The position numbers and the translations under genes were made by a program. A stretch of 64,000 nucleotides of DNA, from the NCBI GenBank assembly GCA_017643385.1, contig JAEPNN010000001.1, positions 62,001 to 126,000 of the forward strand, read 5' to 3'. The stretch comes from Dinoroseobacter sp. (lineage in GTDB: Bacteria; Pseudomonadota; Alphaproteobacteria; Rhodobacterales; Rhodobacteraceae). The notes beneath the pieces are model-generated. The model ran no database searches and was not told the origin of the DNA. It saw only the letters and a list, made by a program, of their open reading frames with translations. Each line of letters starts with the position of its first letter. Position 1 is the first letter of the stretch. Below are positions 17,764 to 27,342 of the stretch, piece after piece.

Positions 17764-19056
17764 ATGGACACGATCTTTGCGCTGGCGTCAGCGCGAGGAA
17801 AGGCTGGCGTGGCAGTTGTGCGGGTGTCTGGGCCAGACGCCTTTGCGGCGATGGCTCAGCTTTCATCCGTTATTCCAAAGCCGCCAGATCGCAAACTTAT
17901 GTGGCTGCGATCTGATAGCGGCGAGAAACTGGATCAGGCGCTTTGCCTAAGTTTTGCGGAAGGGCATAGCTTTACGGGTGAACCCGTGGTGGAGTTTCAC
18001 CTGCATGGGTCTGTTGCCGTCCTCAAGGCCGTTTTAGAGGCTTTATCGGCAGTTCCGGGGCTTCGGTTGGCGGAGCCTGGCGAATTTACCAAGCGTGCGC
18101 TTTTAAATAACAAATTAGATCTGGCACAGGTTGAAGGGCTTGGTGATCTGATCGAGGCGGAAACAGAAGCGCAGCGCAAGCAAGCGCAGCGGGTGTTTTC
18201 GGGCGCGCTGGGGCATAAAATCGAGCAGTGGAGGCGAGATCTTATTCGCGCAGCGGCGCTCATCGAAGCAGTGATAGATTTTGCTGATGAGGAGGTGCCC
18301 GAGGACGTATCACCAGAAGTGCAAGCGCTTTTGGGCAAAACGACAGAAAGCTTGCAAATCGAAATCAGCGGGGCGAACGCCGCGGAACGTATCCGGGATG
18401 GGTTCGAGGTAGCTATAATTGGAAATCCAAATGCAGGAAAATCCACGCTTCTGAATAGAATGGCTGGTCGAGAAGCGGCGTTGACTTCCGAGATCGCGGG
18501 GACCACGCGCGATGTGGTTGAGGTGCGGATGGATTTATTAGGTTTGCCCGTGACATTTTTGGACACAGCTGGCTTGCGCGAAACTGACGATCCCGTTGAA
18601 GCGATGGGGGTTGCGCGCGCACGTGATAGAGCACGGTCAGCAGATTTGCGCGTTATCTTGACAGAGCAGGGTGAGCTCCCCGAGGGGATAGCGCTTGAAC
18701 CACAAGATATAGTAGTTGATGGAAAGGCAGACCGCTTTTCTGGTAATAATGAATATCAGGTCTCGGGCGTGACAGGGCAGGGTGTAGATAGGCTTACACA
18801 GGCTGTTGCGCAGCAACTGGAGGCTCAGGCAAGCGGAGCAGGCCTCGCTATTCGAACACGGCACCTGAATGCAATGCAGGGTGCCGTGAAAGGTATAAGC
18901 GCGGCGCTGGAAAAGTTTGCAGGACCTTCTGGTTCGGAAGAACTTATTGCCCAAGATATTCGAGAAGCTGTTCTGAAGCTTGACTCCGTCATTGGGCGTG
19001 TAGATGTGGAACATGTTCTCGACGAAATTTTCGCTAGCTTCTGTTTGGGCAAATAA
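17764..19056 (+). CDS. mnmE: tRNA modification GTPase MnmE (TrmE)
   Basis: A 430-residue GTPase that with MnmG installs the 5-carboxymethylaminomethyl group on U34 of certain tRNAs. The folate-binding N-terminal domain spans about 1-115, the helical domain follows, and the G domain carries GNPNAGKSTLLN (G1), a conserved DTAGLRET (G3) and a C-terminal FASFCLGK ending with the essential cysteine. mnmG begins four bases after the stop, so the two partners are co-transcribed. Confidence 0.97.
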   Translation: MDTIFALASARGKAGVAVVRVSGPDAFAAMAQLSSVIPKPPDRKLMWLRSDSGEKLDQALCLSFAEGHSFTGEPVVEFHLHGSVAVLKAVLEALSAVPGLRLAEPGEFTKRALLNNKLDLAQVEGLGDLIEAETEAQRKQAQRVFSGALGHKIEQWRRDLIRAAALIEAVIDFADEEVPEDVSPEVQALLGKTTESLQIEISGANAAERIRDGFEVAIIGNPNAGKSTLLNRMAGREAALTSEIAGTTRDVVEVRMDLLGLPVTFLDTAGLRETDDPVEAMGVARARDRARSADLRVILTEQGELPEGIALEPQDIVVDGKADRFSGNNEYQVSGVTGQGVDRLTQAVAQQLEAQASGAGLAIRTRHLNAMQGAVKGISAALEKFAGPSGSEELIAQDIREAVLKLDSVIGRVDVEHVLDEIFASFCLGK

Positions 19057-19059
19057 AGA

Positions 19060-20937
19060 GTGTTTCACGTGAAACAATCAGATTTTGACGTTATCGTAAT
19101 AGGTGGCGGACACGCCGGTACCGAGGCTGCCCATGCTGCGGCACGGATGGGTGTGTCAGTTGCTTTGGTTACCTTACGGCGTGATACGATTGGCGTAATG
19201 TCCTGTAACCCAGCCATCGGCGGCCTTGGCAAGGGGCACCTCGTTCGCGAGATTGACGCGCTGGATGGGGTGATGGGGCGGGTGGCAGATGCTGCAGGCA
19301 TTCAGTTTCGATTACTCAATCGAAGAAAAGGTCCAGCAGTTCAAGGACCGCGCGCGCAGTCAGATAGGAAGATTTATCGTAATACGATGCTGCAAGAAAC
19401 AGAGGCGCAAGCCAATCTTTCGGTGATCGAAGGAGAGGTCGCAGATTTGCTTCTTGAGTACGATTGCGTTCGAGGGGTCGAGCTTGCAGACGGATCGCAG
19501 ATCGCTGCTCGGTCCGTAATCCTGACCACCGGCACCTTTTTGCGCGGTGTGATCCACATGGGGGATCAGTCGAAACCTGGCGGCCGGATTGGTGATAAAC
19601 CATCTGTTAAGCTTGCCGAAAGACTTGACGGATTTGGCTTGCAGATGGGTCGCTTGAAGACGGGCACGCCGCCGCGTCTGGATGGGCGGACGATTAAATG
19701 GGACCATCTAGCCAGCCAACCTGGTGATGACCGCCCAGAACTGTTTTCCTTTATGTCGATGAGCTCTCAGCAAAAACAGATTTCCTGTGGTGTGACCCAT
19801 ACAAACGCCCAAACCCATGAAATAATTTGGAAAAACCTCGAAAGATCAGCAATGTACGGAGGCCATATTGATGGGGTTGGTCCCAGATATTGCCCCTCGA
19901 TCGAAGATAAAATTGTGCGGTTTGCGGAGAAGGACTCGCATCAGATCTTCTTGGAGCCGGAAGGCCTGGATGACCACACTGTTTATCCGAACGGTATTTC
20001 CACGTCATTGCCGGTTGACGTGCAGGAAGCTTATGTCAGGTCTATTGAGGGCCTTGAAGATGTCAGAATCCTTCAGCCAGGCTATGCGATTGAATACGAC
20101 TATATTGATCCCAGGTCGCTTAACGGTGGTTTGGAGCTGAAATCTGTAAAGGGGCTTTATCTTGCCGGGCAAATCAATGGCACAACGGGGTATGAGGAGG
20201 CTGCAGCCCAGGGCCTTGTCGCGGGACTGAACGCAGCGCAATCAGCTCGAGGCAAGGACCCTATCCGGTTTTTGAGAGCAACGTCTTATATCGGGGTTAT
20301 GGTCGACGATCTGATCACGCGTGGCGTGACAGAACCTTACCGCATGTTCACATCTCGGGCCGAGTTTCGGCTGTCCTTGAGGGCGGATAATGCGGACCAA
20401 CGACTGACACCCATGGGGATTGAACTTGGATGCGTGGGGGCTGCTCGCAAGAATAAGTATGCTGAAAAGGCAGAAGCCCTGAGCGCTGGTCGCGATATTT
20501 TGCAGGGGGAACAGAAAACCCCGTCAGAGTATCGCTCGTACGGGCTGGCTGTGAATCAGGATGGTGAAAAGCGCAGCGGCTATGACCTGCTCGCGTTTCC
20601 CGATATTTCTCTGGCAGACCTCGATGGAATCTGGTCAGAGCTGAAAGATTTGCCAAAGAACGTTCGGCGCCAATTAGAGATTGATGGAATGTACGCGCCC
20701 TATGTCGCGCGGCAGGCTCGGGATATCGAAACCATGGCGAGGGATGCTGAAAAGGCAATTCCGCGCGATATGGATTTTCGCGCGATTATCGGACTTTCCG
20801 GCGAAATCTTGCAAAAACTACAACGCGTACAGCCAGCAACACTGGATCAGGCGGGGCGCATTGAGGGAATGACCCCGGCGGCCCTCGCGCTGATCCTTGC
20901 GCACATCAGGCGTGCTGAGAAGCGAAAAACTGCATGA
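19060..20937 (+). CDS. mnmG: tRNA modification enzyme MnmG (GidA)
   Basis: A 625-residue FAD-dependent partner of MnmE. The dinucleotide-binding motif [13 protein letters not shown] is at about residues 14-26, followed by [22 protein letters not shown] and [12 protein letters not shown], all diagnostic. Two GTG starts are possible: 19060 (as listed, MFHVKQ) and 19069 (MKQSDFD), the latter better spaced from AAAGAG. Either way a parS palindrome covers the initiation region and codes for the first residues. It overlaps rsmG by ATGA. Confidence 0.96.
   Translation: MFHVKQSDFDVIVIGGGHAGTEAAHAAARMGVSVALVTLRRDTIGVMSCNPAIGGLGKGHLVREIDALDGVMGRVADAAGIQFRLLNRRKGPAVQGPRAQSDRKIYRNTMLQETEAQANLSVIEGEVADLLLEYDCVRGVELADGSQIAARSVILTTGTFLRGVIHMGDQSKPGGRIGDKPSVKLAERLDGFGLQMGRLKTGTPPRLDGRTIKWDHLASQPGDDRPELFSFMSMSSQQKQISCGVTHTNAQTHEIIWKNLERSAMYGGHIDGVGPRYCPSIEDKIVRFAEKDSHQIFLEPEGLDDHTVYPNGISTSLPVDVQEAYVRSIEGLEDVRILQPGYAIEYDYIDPRSLNGGLELKSVKGLYLAGQINGTTGYEEAAAQGLVAGLNAAQSARGKDPIRFLRATSYIGVMVDDLITRGVTEPYRMFTSRAEFRLSLRADNADQRLTPMGIELGCVGAARKNKYAEKAEALSAGRDILQGEQKTPSEYRSYGLAVNQDGEKRSGYDLLAFPDISLADLDGIWSELKDLPKNVRRQLEIDGMYAPYVARQARDIETMARDAEKAIPRDMDFRAIIGLSGEILQKLQRVQPATLDQAGRIEGMTPAALALILAHIRRAEKRKTA
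19061..19076. other. parS site 1, at the mnmG start
   Basis: A perfect 16-bp palindrome TGTTTCACGTGAAACA, the canonical chromosomal ParB binding site. It begins one base inside the GTG at 19060 and contains the alternative GTG start of mnmG. About 3.4 kb from the putative unwinding element. Confidence 0.95.
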
Positions 20938-21560
20938 TCACTGACAGGTCAGCGTTCGTCGATTTAATTCAACCCTCAAACCAAGAGATGTTGCGACTGG
21001 AAGCTTATGCTGGGCTTTTGTCGAAGTGGAATTCGAGGATCAATCTTGTCGCGCCGAATACGCTTAAGACATTGTGGGAAAGGCATTTTTTAGATTCAGC
21101 CCAGCTTTTTAGCCTCACGCCAGCCAAAGTAAAAATCTGGGCCGATTTTGGCAGTGGCGGCGGATTCCCAGCGCTGGTTATAGCAATCCTTGCCGCTGAT
21201 AGACGACCAGAGCTTCGGTTTACCCTTATCGAAAGCGATCAGAGAAAAGCCGCGTTCTTGCGCACTGTTTCACGTGAAACATCATTAAACGTAGAAGTCA
21301 TCGCCGCCAGGGTGGAAGATATTTTGCCGCTAGGTGCAGATGTTGTGTCCGCCCGGGCGCTGGCACCGCTTACAGAGCTTCTCGGATATGCCGAGCGCCA
21401 TTTGGCACGAGGTGGGGTCAGTATTTTTCCCAAAGGGCGGAATCATGAGGCTGAGCTTAGTGACGCGCTTGCAAACTGGGAGTTCACATACGAGAAAGTA
21501 GAGAGCCTGAGTCACGACGAAGGCGCCATTCTGACTATCGGAGATCTCCGACGTGCCTGA
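20934..21560 (+). CDS. rsmG: 16S rRNA (guanine527-N7)-methyltransferase RsmG (GidB)
   Basis: A 208-residue SAM-dependent methyltransferase for G527 of 16S rRNA. The SAM loop reads [15 protein letters not shown] near residues 77-91, and the opening [12 protein letters not shown] is typical. A parS palindrome lies inside the gene and codes for TVSRET, a known hallmark of alphaproteobacterial gidB genes. The start overlaps mnmG by ATGA, and the 3' end overlaps parA by eight bases. Confidence 0.96.
   Translation: MITDRSAFVDLIQPSNQEMLRLEAYAGLLSKWNSRINLVAPNTLKTLWERHFLDSAQLFSLTPAKVKIWADFGSGGGFPALVIAILAADRRPELRFTLIESDQRKAAFLRTVSRETSLNVEVIAARVEDILPLGADVVSARALAPLTELLGYAERHLARGGVSIFPKGRNHEAELSDALANWEFTYEKVESLSHDEGAILTIGDLRRA
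21266..21281. other. parS site 2, inside rsmG
   Basis: A second perfect TGTTTCACGTGAAACA palindrome, embedded in rsmG coding sequence, identical to the sites at 19061 and 23533. Confidence 0.95.
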
Positions 21561-22374
21561 CGCGCCTGACCTGCAAAAACCAAAGATCATTGCCATAGCG
21601 AACCAGAAGGGCGGGGTCGGGAAAACCACCACTGCAATCAATCTAGGAAGCGGGCTGGCAGAATTAGGAAAGCGCGTTCTCGTAGTCGATCTGGATCCTC
21701 AAGGAAACGCCTCAACCGGGTTGGGGGTGAATGCGGAGGACCGTGAAAGCACGACCTATGACATGCTTTTGGACAATATGTCTCTGAGTGAAATTGCACG
21801 CAACACAGAGGTTGAAAACCTTCAGATTGCGCCGGCAACAACTGATTTGAGCTCAGCGGATATTGAGCTGGTTGGGAATGAAAAGCGCATATTTCTTCTT
21901 CATGACGCGCTCAGAACAGAAGAAGTTGCAAACATGAATCTGGATTTCATTCTGATAGACTGCCCACCATCCCTGAACTTGCTGACGGTCAATGCTATGG
22001 TGGCTTCTCATTCCGTGCTTGTTCCGCTTCAAAGTGAGTTTTTTGCGCTGGAAGGCCTTTCCCAGCTCATGCTTTCAATTCGCGAAGTTCGCCAATCGGC
22101 AAATACCAGTCTGCGTATCGAAGGTATTGTTTTGACGATGTACGATAGCCGCAACAACCTGTCTAAACAGGTCGAAGATGATGCTCGAGAAAACTTGGGT
22201 GACCTGGTCTTTGACACGATTATTCCAAGAAATGTTCGTGTCAGCGAAGCACCTTCATTTGCGATGCCTGTGCTCAGCTATGACCCCACATCTCGTGGCA
22301 GCCTGGCATATCGCGAGCTTGCCGAAGAGGTGCTGAGACGCCAATCTGAAGAAGAACCCGAAGCTGTCGCCTGA
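21553..22374 (+). CDS. parA: Chromosome partitioning ATPase ParA (Soj)
   Basis: A 273-residue ParA-type Walker ATPase that moves ParB-parS complexes to segregate newly replicated origins. The deviant Walker A KGGVGKTTTAINL is near residue 19, and DLDPQGNAST follows. The absence of an N-terminal HTH marks it as the chromosomal rather than plasmid type. The GTG start at 21553 has GGAG upstream and overlaps the end of rsmG by eight bases. parB follows after 11 bases. Confidence 0.97.
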   Translation: MPDAPDLQKPKIIAIANQKGGVGKTTTAINLGSGLAELGKRVLVVDLDPQGNASTGLGVNAEDRESTTYDMLLDNMSLSEIARNTEVENLQIAPATTDLSSADIELVGNEKRIFLLHDALRTEEVANMNLDFILIDCPPSLNLLTVNAMVASHSVLVPLQSEFFALEGLSQLMLSIREVRQSANTSLRIEGIVLTMYDSRNNLSKQVEDDARENLGDLVFDTIIPRNVRVSEAPSFAMPVLSYDPTSRGSLAYRELAEEVLRRQSEEEPEAVA

Positions 22375-22385
22375 AGGAGTCGCAC

Positions 22386-23288
22386 ATGTCTGGACCAAAA
22401 CGAGAGCGACGAGGATTAGGGCGTGGGTTAAGCGCCCTGATGGCGGATGCACAGTTGGGTGAGGACGCAGATCGCGCAACACCTTCTGCAGCGGCATCGA
22501 CACTTCCGATTGAGGTAATTGTCCCAAATCCGGACCAGCCTCGACGAGACTTCTCTGACGCAGACCTGGAAAGCCTCGCAGCATCTATAAAACAAAAGGG
22601 CGTGCTTCAGCCCTTAATTGTTCGCGAACTTTCTGGCGACACAGGCCGCTATCAAATTGTCGCGGGTGAGAGACGCTGGCGGGCGGCGCAAAGAGCGCAG
22701 GTGCATTCGGTGCCAGTGGTTGTACGCGATTTGTCGGACACTGAGGTGCTGGAAATTGCGATTATCGAAAACATTCAACGCGCCGACTTGAACGCGGTGG
22801 AAGAGGCGCAAGGCTACAGACAGCTCATGGAGCGGTTCGGCCATACGCAGGAAAAGGTTGCCGAGGCGCTGGGGCGTAGTCGCAGTCATATCGCAAACCT
22901 TCTTCGGCTTCTCACATTGCCAGATGATGTGCAGCGATTGCTGCGTGATGGCACTTTGAGCGCTGGCCACGCGCGCGCTTTGGTGACATCGCAAAATTCA
23001 TCCCAGCTTGCAAAGCAGGTCGTTGCGCGGGGACTTTCGGTGCGAGAAACTGAGCGATTGGCTAAAGAGGCACAAGGCGCAAGCGGTCCAAACTCAGGTA
23101 CAAAACCCGCCCAACCCACGGCGAAAGACGCCGACACCCGCGTACTGGAGGCGGATTTGTCCGCAACCTTAGGAATGAAGGTGACGATCGATCATTCTCA
23201 AGGTCAGGAACATGGGAATGTGACGATCAGGTATCGAGACCTGGAACAGCTTGATACGCTCTGTCAGCGGCTTTCGGGCTTTAGCTGA
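22386..23288 (+). CDS. parB: Chromosome partitioning protein ParB (Spo0J)
   Basis: A 300-residue ParB CTPase that binds parS and spreads. The N-terminal RRGLGRGLSALM ParA-contact segment is present, the CTP-binding N-domain spans about 38-130 with GERRWRAAQRA, and the parS-binding HTH region follows (EALGRSRSHIANLLRLL). The C-terminal dimerisation domain covers about 255-300. It overlaps the convergent hemW by eight bases. Confidence 0.97.
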   Translation: MSGPKRERRGLGRGLSALMADAQLGEDADRATPSAAASTLPIEVIVPNPDQPRRDFSDADLESLAASIKQKGVLQPLIVRELSGDTGRYQIVAGERRWRAAQRAQVHSVPVVVRDLSDTEVLEIAIIENIQRADLNAVEEAQGYRQLMERFGHTQEKVAEALGRSRSHIANLLRLLTLPDDVQRLLRDGTLSAGHARALVTSQNSSQLAKQVVARGLSVRETERLAKEAQGASGPNSGTKPAQPTAKDADTRVLEADLSATLGMKVTIDHSQGQEHGNVTIRYRDLEQLDTLCQRLSGFS

Positions 23289-24438
23289 TCAGAAGGTCCC
23301 GTAAGATCGCGTTAAGCACCAACCGGCCGCTCGCAGTGGTTCGCAGCTGGTTTCCGGCGAGTTCCAAAAGTCTATCATCTTGAAAATATTGTATTTTTTC
23401 ACGGTGTATCGCGTCTCCTCTCAGGCGCTCGATCTTTGAAAGGTCCACGCCCGATGTCAGCCGTAGACCCATCATCAACATTTCTTCTGCACGATCTGTC
23501 TTGGAGAGTTTCTCACGAGGTTGTTCAGGCGGTGTTTCACGTGAAACAGCGCTCAGCCAGGCCCCAGGCTGTGACATCTCTGCCGTTGCGAGACAGAAAC
23601 GGTCCTTGCTCAGTCGACCATGCGCGCCAGGACCGCATCCCAGATAATCCCCGCCGTTCCAGTAGATGAGATTGTGACGCGATTCCTGCCCGGGGCGCGC
23701 ATGATTTGAAACTTCGTATGCAGGCAGCCCTGCTGCAGACGTTAACTCCTGCGTTATCTCAAACATCGCAACAGAAAGGTCTTCATCTGGCAGACCCTTC
23801 AGTCCGCCAACCGCAAGACGCGAGGCGAAAGCTGTACCTTCTTCCACAGTGAGCTGATAAAGCGACAGGTGATCTGTTCCGATCGCAAGCGCTTGCCGCA
23901 ATTCGGCCTCCCAGGCCTCTTCTGATTGGTTTTGTCTTGCGTAGATTAGATCAAAACTGACGCGATCAAACACAGACTGAGCCACCTCAATAGCTTTCCT
24001 TGCCTCGAAAACGGAATGAAGGCGCCCCAAAGCTTTTAAATCAGTCTCGTTAAGCGCCTGAACCCCAAGAGACACCCGATTTACACCAGCGTCTCGATAC
24101 CCAAGAAACCGAGCCACCTCAACAGAGCTGGGGTTGGCTTCCAGTGTGATCTCCACATCATTGACCATGCGCCAACGAGATCGAACTTTTGTCAGAATCG
24201 CATCAACCGTGCTCGGCAACATCAAAGATGGCGTTCCGCCGCCAAAGTAGACCGTTTCAAGAATGCGACCGTCAGTTTCATCTGCAAGCCGATCCAGGTT
24301 CCACAAGAACGCCTCCGCCCATCTGGACTGGTCGATGCTTGCCGCGACATGGCTATTAAAATCGCAATAGGGGCACTTGGCCTGACAAAACGGCCAATGA
24401 ATATAAAGGCCGAACCCACCTGCCTGCCAGGCCTCCAT
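23281..24438 (-). CDS. hemW: Radical SAM heme chaperone HemW
   Basis: A 385-residue HemW-type radical SAM protein. The iron-sulfur motif CQAKCPYC is near residues 18-25, followed by YFGGGTPSLM. HemW proteins, once annotated as oxygen-independent coproporphyrinogen oxidases, bind and transfer heme. The third parS site is embedded in its coding sequence. The ATG shares one base with the ridA stop (TAATG), so it is the last gene of the rph-rdgB-ridA-hemW operon. Confidence 0.93.
   Translation of the reverse strand: MEAWQAGGFGLYIHWPFCQAKCPYCDFNSHVAASIDQSRWAEAFLWNLDRLADETDGRILETVYFGGGTPSLMLPSTVDAILTKVRSRWRMVNDVEITLEANPSSVEVARFLGYRDAGVNRVSLGVQALNETDLKALGRLHSVFEARKAIEVAQSVFDRVSFDLIYARQNQSEEAWEAELRQALAIGTDHLSLYQLTVEEGTAFASRLAVGGLKGLPDEDLSVAMFEITQELTSAAGLPAYEVSNHARPGQESRHNLIYWNGGDYLGCGPGAHGRLSKDRFCLATAEMSQPGAWLSAVSRETPPEQPREKLSKTDRAEEMLMMGLRLTSGVDLSKIERLRGDAIHREKIQYFQDDRLLELAGNQLRTTASGRLVLNAILRDLLIS
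23533..23548. other. parS site 3, inside hemW
   Basis: A third perfect TGTTTCACGTGAAACA palindrome, downstream of parB and within hemW, where it codes for the VSRET of the HemW reading frame. It lies about 7.9 kb from the putative unwinding element. Confidence 0.95.
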
Positions 24439-24821
24439 TAGCCACCCTTATAGGCTGTGACCTCAACCTCATAGAGCATGTTTGGCTCCATTAGCTCCGC
24501 TAAAACCATCGTTGCAGCTGGTCTAATGTCCTTCAGGGCATTGCCAATAGCAGGGCTCGCGGCATCTACAAGGCTTCGATCTGCAATATAGTGGGTTACG
24601 CGAACTATATCCTGTGGTTTAAAGCCAGCTTCCCCCAATACCTTGGTAATGGTCTCGAACGACTGGGTTACCTGTGCTGCGATGTCCTCAGGCATGACCA
24701 TTCTGTCATAATCATACCCTGTGACTCCGGCCATAAAACACCAGTCCCCTTGGACAACCGCGCGGGAATAGCTGAGCGCTTCCTCGAAAGGCGATCCTGT
24801 TGAAAGATGTTTGCGCGCCAT
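24438..24821 (-). CDS. RidA-family (YjgF) protein
   Basis: A 127-residue RidA/YER057c/UK114-family protein. Members include enamine/imine deaminases that protect PLP enzymes from 2-aminoacrylate, but many subfamilies lack proven activity. Visible family features are the VTGYD segment and the C-terminal NMLYEVEVTAYKGG. The usual arginine before the C-terminal segment appears in RPAATMV. The start overlaps the rdgB stop and the stop overlaps the hemW start, each by one base. Confidence 0.85.
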   Translation of the reverse strand: MARKHLSTGSPFEEALSYSRAVVQGDWCFMAGVTGYDYDRMVMPEDIAAQVTQSFETITKVLGEAGFKPQDIVRVTHYIADRSLVDAASPAIGNALKDIRPAATMVLAELMEPNMLYEVEVTAYKGG

Positions 24822-25435
24822 TAGCCTTTATCCTCAAAAATTCTTACCAGCTTTTCAATCGCACGGGCCCTGTGGCTGATCTTGTTTTTCTCCCAGCGGT
24901 CCATTTCGCCAAACGTGATGTCATATCCGTCAGGTTGGAAGATTGGATCATATCCATGGCCAAGCTGGCCACGCATTGGCCAAACAACCTGACCGGGCAT
25001 ACGCCCTTCGAACACCTCGTCATGGCCATCGGGCCAAGCCAGAACCATGGTACAACAGAACGCTGCACGCCTTGGCTGGGGCGCATCTATCGCTTCAAGC
25101 TTTTCATGCGTTTTTCGCATTGCCATCTCGAAATCGCGGCCGCTTGGAGTTTCTGCCCAATCAGCCGTGTAGACACCCGGAGCCCCGTGCAGGGCATCGA
25201 TCTCGATCCCTGAGTCGTCAGAAAGAGAAGGAATACCAGTAGCTTGGACTGCAGCGTGCGCTTTGATCCGCGCGTTTCCAATGAACGTTGTCTCGGTCTC
25301 TTCTGGTTCGGGTAGGCCTAATGCTCCTGCAGAGGTCAGCTGAACCCCATAGGGGCCCAAGAGTGCCGTCATTTCTTCAAGCTTGCCCTGATTGTGGGTC
25401 GCCACGACCAGCTTGGAGCCCGTGAATTTGCGCAT
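24821..25435 (-). CDS. rdgB: RdgB/HAM1 non-canonical purine NTP pyrophosphatase
   Basis: A 204-residue house-cleaning enzyme that hydrolyses dITP, XTP and related nucleotides. The N-terminal VVATHNQGKLEEM and the SDDSGIEIDALHGAPGVYTADWA block with its metal-binding acidic residues are diagnostic, as is SHRARAIEKL at the end. It is linked to rph upstream (TGATG) and ridA downstream (TAATG) by one-base start/stop overlaps. Confidence 0.96.
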   Translation of the reverse strand: MRKFTGSKLVVATHNQGKLEEMTALLGPYGVQLTSAGALGLPEPEETETTFIGNARIKAHAAVQATGIPSLSDDSGIEIDALHGAPGVYTADWAETPSGRDFEMAMRKTHEKLEAIDAPQPRRAAFCCTMVLAWPDGHDEVFEGRMPGQVVWPMRGQLGHGYDPIFQPDGYDITFGEMDRWEKNKISHRARAIEKLVRIFEDKG

Positions 25436-26148
25436 CAGGACGTGGCCGCTTTTTGGGCGATGACCAAGTCTGCCACGCCCTTTTCTGCAAGGTCCATGAG
25501 CGCGTTCAGCGCATCGCGCGAAAATGGTGCCCCTTCGGCAGATCCCTGTACTTCGATGAGCCCACCTGAGCCGGTCATCACGAAGTTTGCATCGGTTCCG
25601 GCTTCACTGTCCTCTGCATAATCAAGATCCAGCACCGGTTGGCCCGCATAAATACCACAACTTACAGCCGCGACATGATCCACAAGCGGATCACTAATGA
25701 CATCACCGGCTTTCATCAGCTTGTTGACTGCCAAACGCAAAGCTACCCAAGCGCCGGTAATAGACGCACACCGGGTACCGCCATCGGCTTGGATCACGTC
25801 ACAATCGATGCTGATCTGCCGCTCGCCTAGCGCAACGCGATCAACGCCAGCGCGCAAAGATCGACCGATCAAGCGCTGAATTTCCTGTGTTCGACCGCTT
25901 TGTTTGCCCTGCGCAGCTTCACGTCGGCCGCGGGTGTGGGTTGCCCGTGGCAGCATTCCGTATTCGGCAGTCACCCACCCCAATCCAGAATTTCTCAGAA
26001 AGGGTGGCACACGCTGCTCAACTGAAGCACTGCACAAAACATGCGTCTCGCCCATCTTGATCAAACAAGATCCCTCGGCGTGTTTCATCACGCCGGGCTC
26101 AATTGAAATTTCACGCATATCGCTTACTTGACGGCCAGAGGGGCGCAT
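25435..26148 (-). CDS. rph: Ribonuclease PH
   Basis: A 237-residue phosphorolytic 3'-5' exoribonuclease that trims tRNA 3' ends. Diagnostic segments are [12 protein letters not shown] at the start, [21 protein letters not shown] in the middle, and a [17 protein letters not shown] segment. I chose the ATG at 26148, which has AAAGGA eight bases upstream; the ATG at 26157 would follow that site directly. First gene of the leftward rph-rdgB-ridA-hemW operon, divergent from hrcA. Confidence 0.96.
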   Translation of the reverse strand: MRPSGRQVSDMREISIEPGVMKHAEGSCLIKMGETHVLCSASVEQRVPPFLRNSGLGWVTAEYGMLPRATHTRGRREAAQGKQSGRTQEIQRLIGRSLRAGVDRVALGERQISIDCDVIQADGGTRCASITGAWVALRLAVNKLMKAGDVISDPLVDHVAAVSCGIYAGQPVLDLDYAEDSEAGTDANFVMTGSGGLIEVQGSAEGAPFSRDALNALMDLAEKGVADLVIAQKAATS

Positions 26149-26267
26149 TTCGGGCATCCTTTATTTGAGGTCACCGCAAATACGCGTGGAGATGCCAAAA
26201 ACGCAAGGCTGATTGACGCCCCCATGTAACCCGCTTTAGATCATTCAGCGCCAACCTAGAGGCAGTC

Positions 26268-27329
26268 ATGGAAGACGGACGCCACCTTCTAGCAGAGATG
26301 AACGATCGCTCCCGCGAAGTCTTTCGACGTGTGGTAGAGGGATATCTTGAGAGCGGTGATCCCGTTGGCAGCCGAACTCTGACACGCACAATGTCTGAGA
26401 AAGTGTCTGCGGCGACAGTTCGCAATGTGATGCAGGACCTCGAATATCTCGGTCTCCTCGACTCACCCCACGTATCCGCTGGACGCATCCCGACGCAGCT
26501 GGGATTGCGGATGTTCGTGGATGGGTTGCTTGAGGTCGGTGATGTCAACGCGGAAGACCGAGAACAGATCGATCAAACCGCGAATGAACAGGTGGAGGTG
26601 GCGACACTTCTGGATCGTGTTGGCTCGACATTGTCTGGGATCACCCAGGGCGCGAGCCTTGTTTTAACTCCAAAGCATGAAGCGCCCATCAAGCATCTGG
26701 AATTCGTGTCCCTAGATCCATCGCGTGCGCTCGTGGTCTTGGTGTTTGCCGATGGGCATGTCGAAAACCGACTTTTCACACCGCCGCTCGGGCAGACCCC
26801 CTCATCTATGCGAGAAGCCGCTAACTTCTTGAATACATTTGCAGAAGGACGAACCCTGTCTCAGCTTGACCAGGTCATTTCAGCAGAGATTGAGCGTCAT
26901 CGGCGTGAACTTGACGCGCTTGCCGCACAACTGGTCGAGATGGGCACTGCCGTTTGGGACACACATTCCGGAGACGAAGAGCGCCTGATTGTTCGCGGCC
27001 GTGCGAATCTGTTGGGCGATAGCCAGGAAGCAGTGGATCTGGACCGGGTAAGAGAGCTTTTCGATGACCTCGAACGCAAGCGCGATATCGCCGAATTTCT
27101 TTCTCTGACGGAGCAGGGCGACGGTGTGCGCATTTTTATCGGCTCAGAGAACAAGTTGTTCTCACTTTCGGGTTCCTCTTTGGTGGTGTCTCCCTATATG
27201 AACGCTGATCGTAAGATAATCGGCGCGGTCGGGGTGATTGGACCCACGCGTTTGAATTACGGACGAATTGTTCCAATCGTGGATTATACCGCGCAGTTGG
27301 TCGGACGGCTGCTCGCGGATCGAGGCTAG
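26268..27329 (+). CDS. hrcA: Heat-inducible transcription repressor HrcA
   Basis: A 353-residue HrcA, which represses groESL-type operons through CIRCE operators and needs GroEL to fold. The N-terminal winged helix contains SGDPVGSRTL and SAATVRNVMQDLEYLGLLDSPHVSAGRIPT. I found no CIRCE element in the 119 bases upstream, so its targets lie elsewhere. grpE follows after 13 bases. Confidence 0.96.
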   Translation: MEDGRHLLAEMNDRSREVFRRVVEGYLESGDPVGSRTLTRTMSEKVSAATVRNVMQDLEYLGLLDSPHVSAGRIPTQLGLRMFVDGLLEVGDVNAEDREQIDQTANEQVEVATLLDRVGSTLSGITQGASLVLTPKHEAPIKHLEFVSLDPSRALVVLVFADGHVENRLFTPPLGQTPSSMREAANFLNTFAEGRTLSQLDQVISAEIERHRRELDALAAQLVEMGTAVWDTHSGDEERLIVRGRANLLGDSQEAVDLDRVRELFDDLERKRDIAEFLSLTEQGDGVRIFIGSENKLFSLSGSSLVVSPYMNADRKIIGAVGVIGPTRLNYGRIVPIVDYTAQLVGRLLADRG

Positions 27330-27342
27330 GAAAGAAAGCGCC

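Noticed and set aside
17090-17866. 258-codon open frame opposite rho and mnmE
   Set aside because: Antisense shadow spanning two real genes; serine/arginine-rich low-complexity translation typical of shadows.
26215-26232. CCCCATGT resembling the -10 of a heat-shock (RpoH) promoter before hrcA
   Set aside because: No matching CTTG-type -35 element stands at the right distance, so the match is probably chance.
26149-26267. Possible CIRCE operator before hrcA-grpE
   Set aside because: I looked for the TTAGCACTC / GAGTGCTAA arms and found none in this space.
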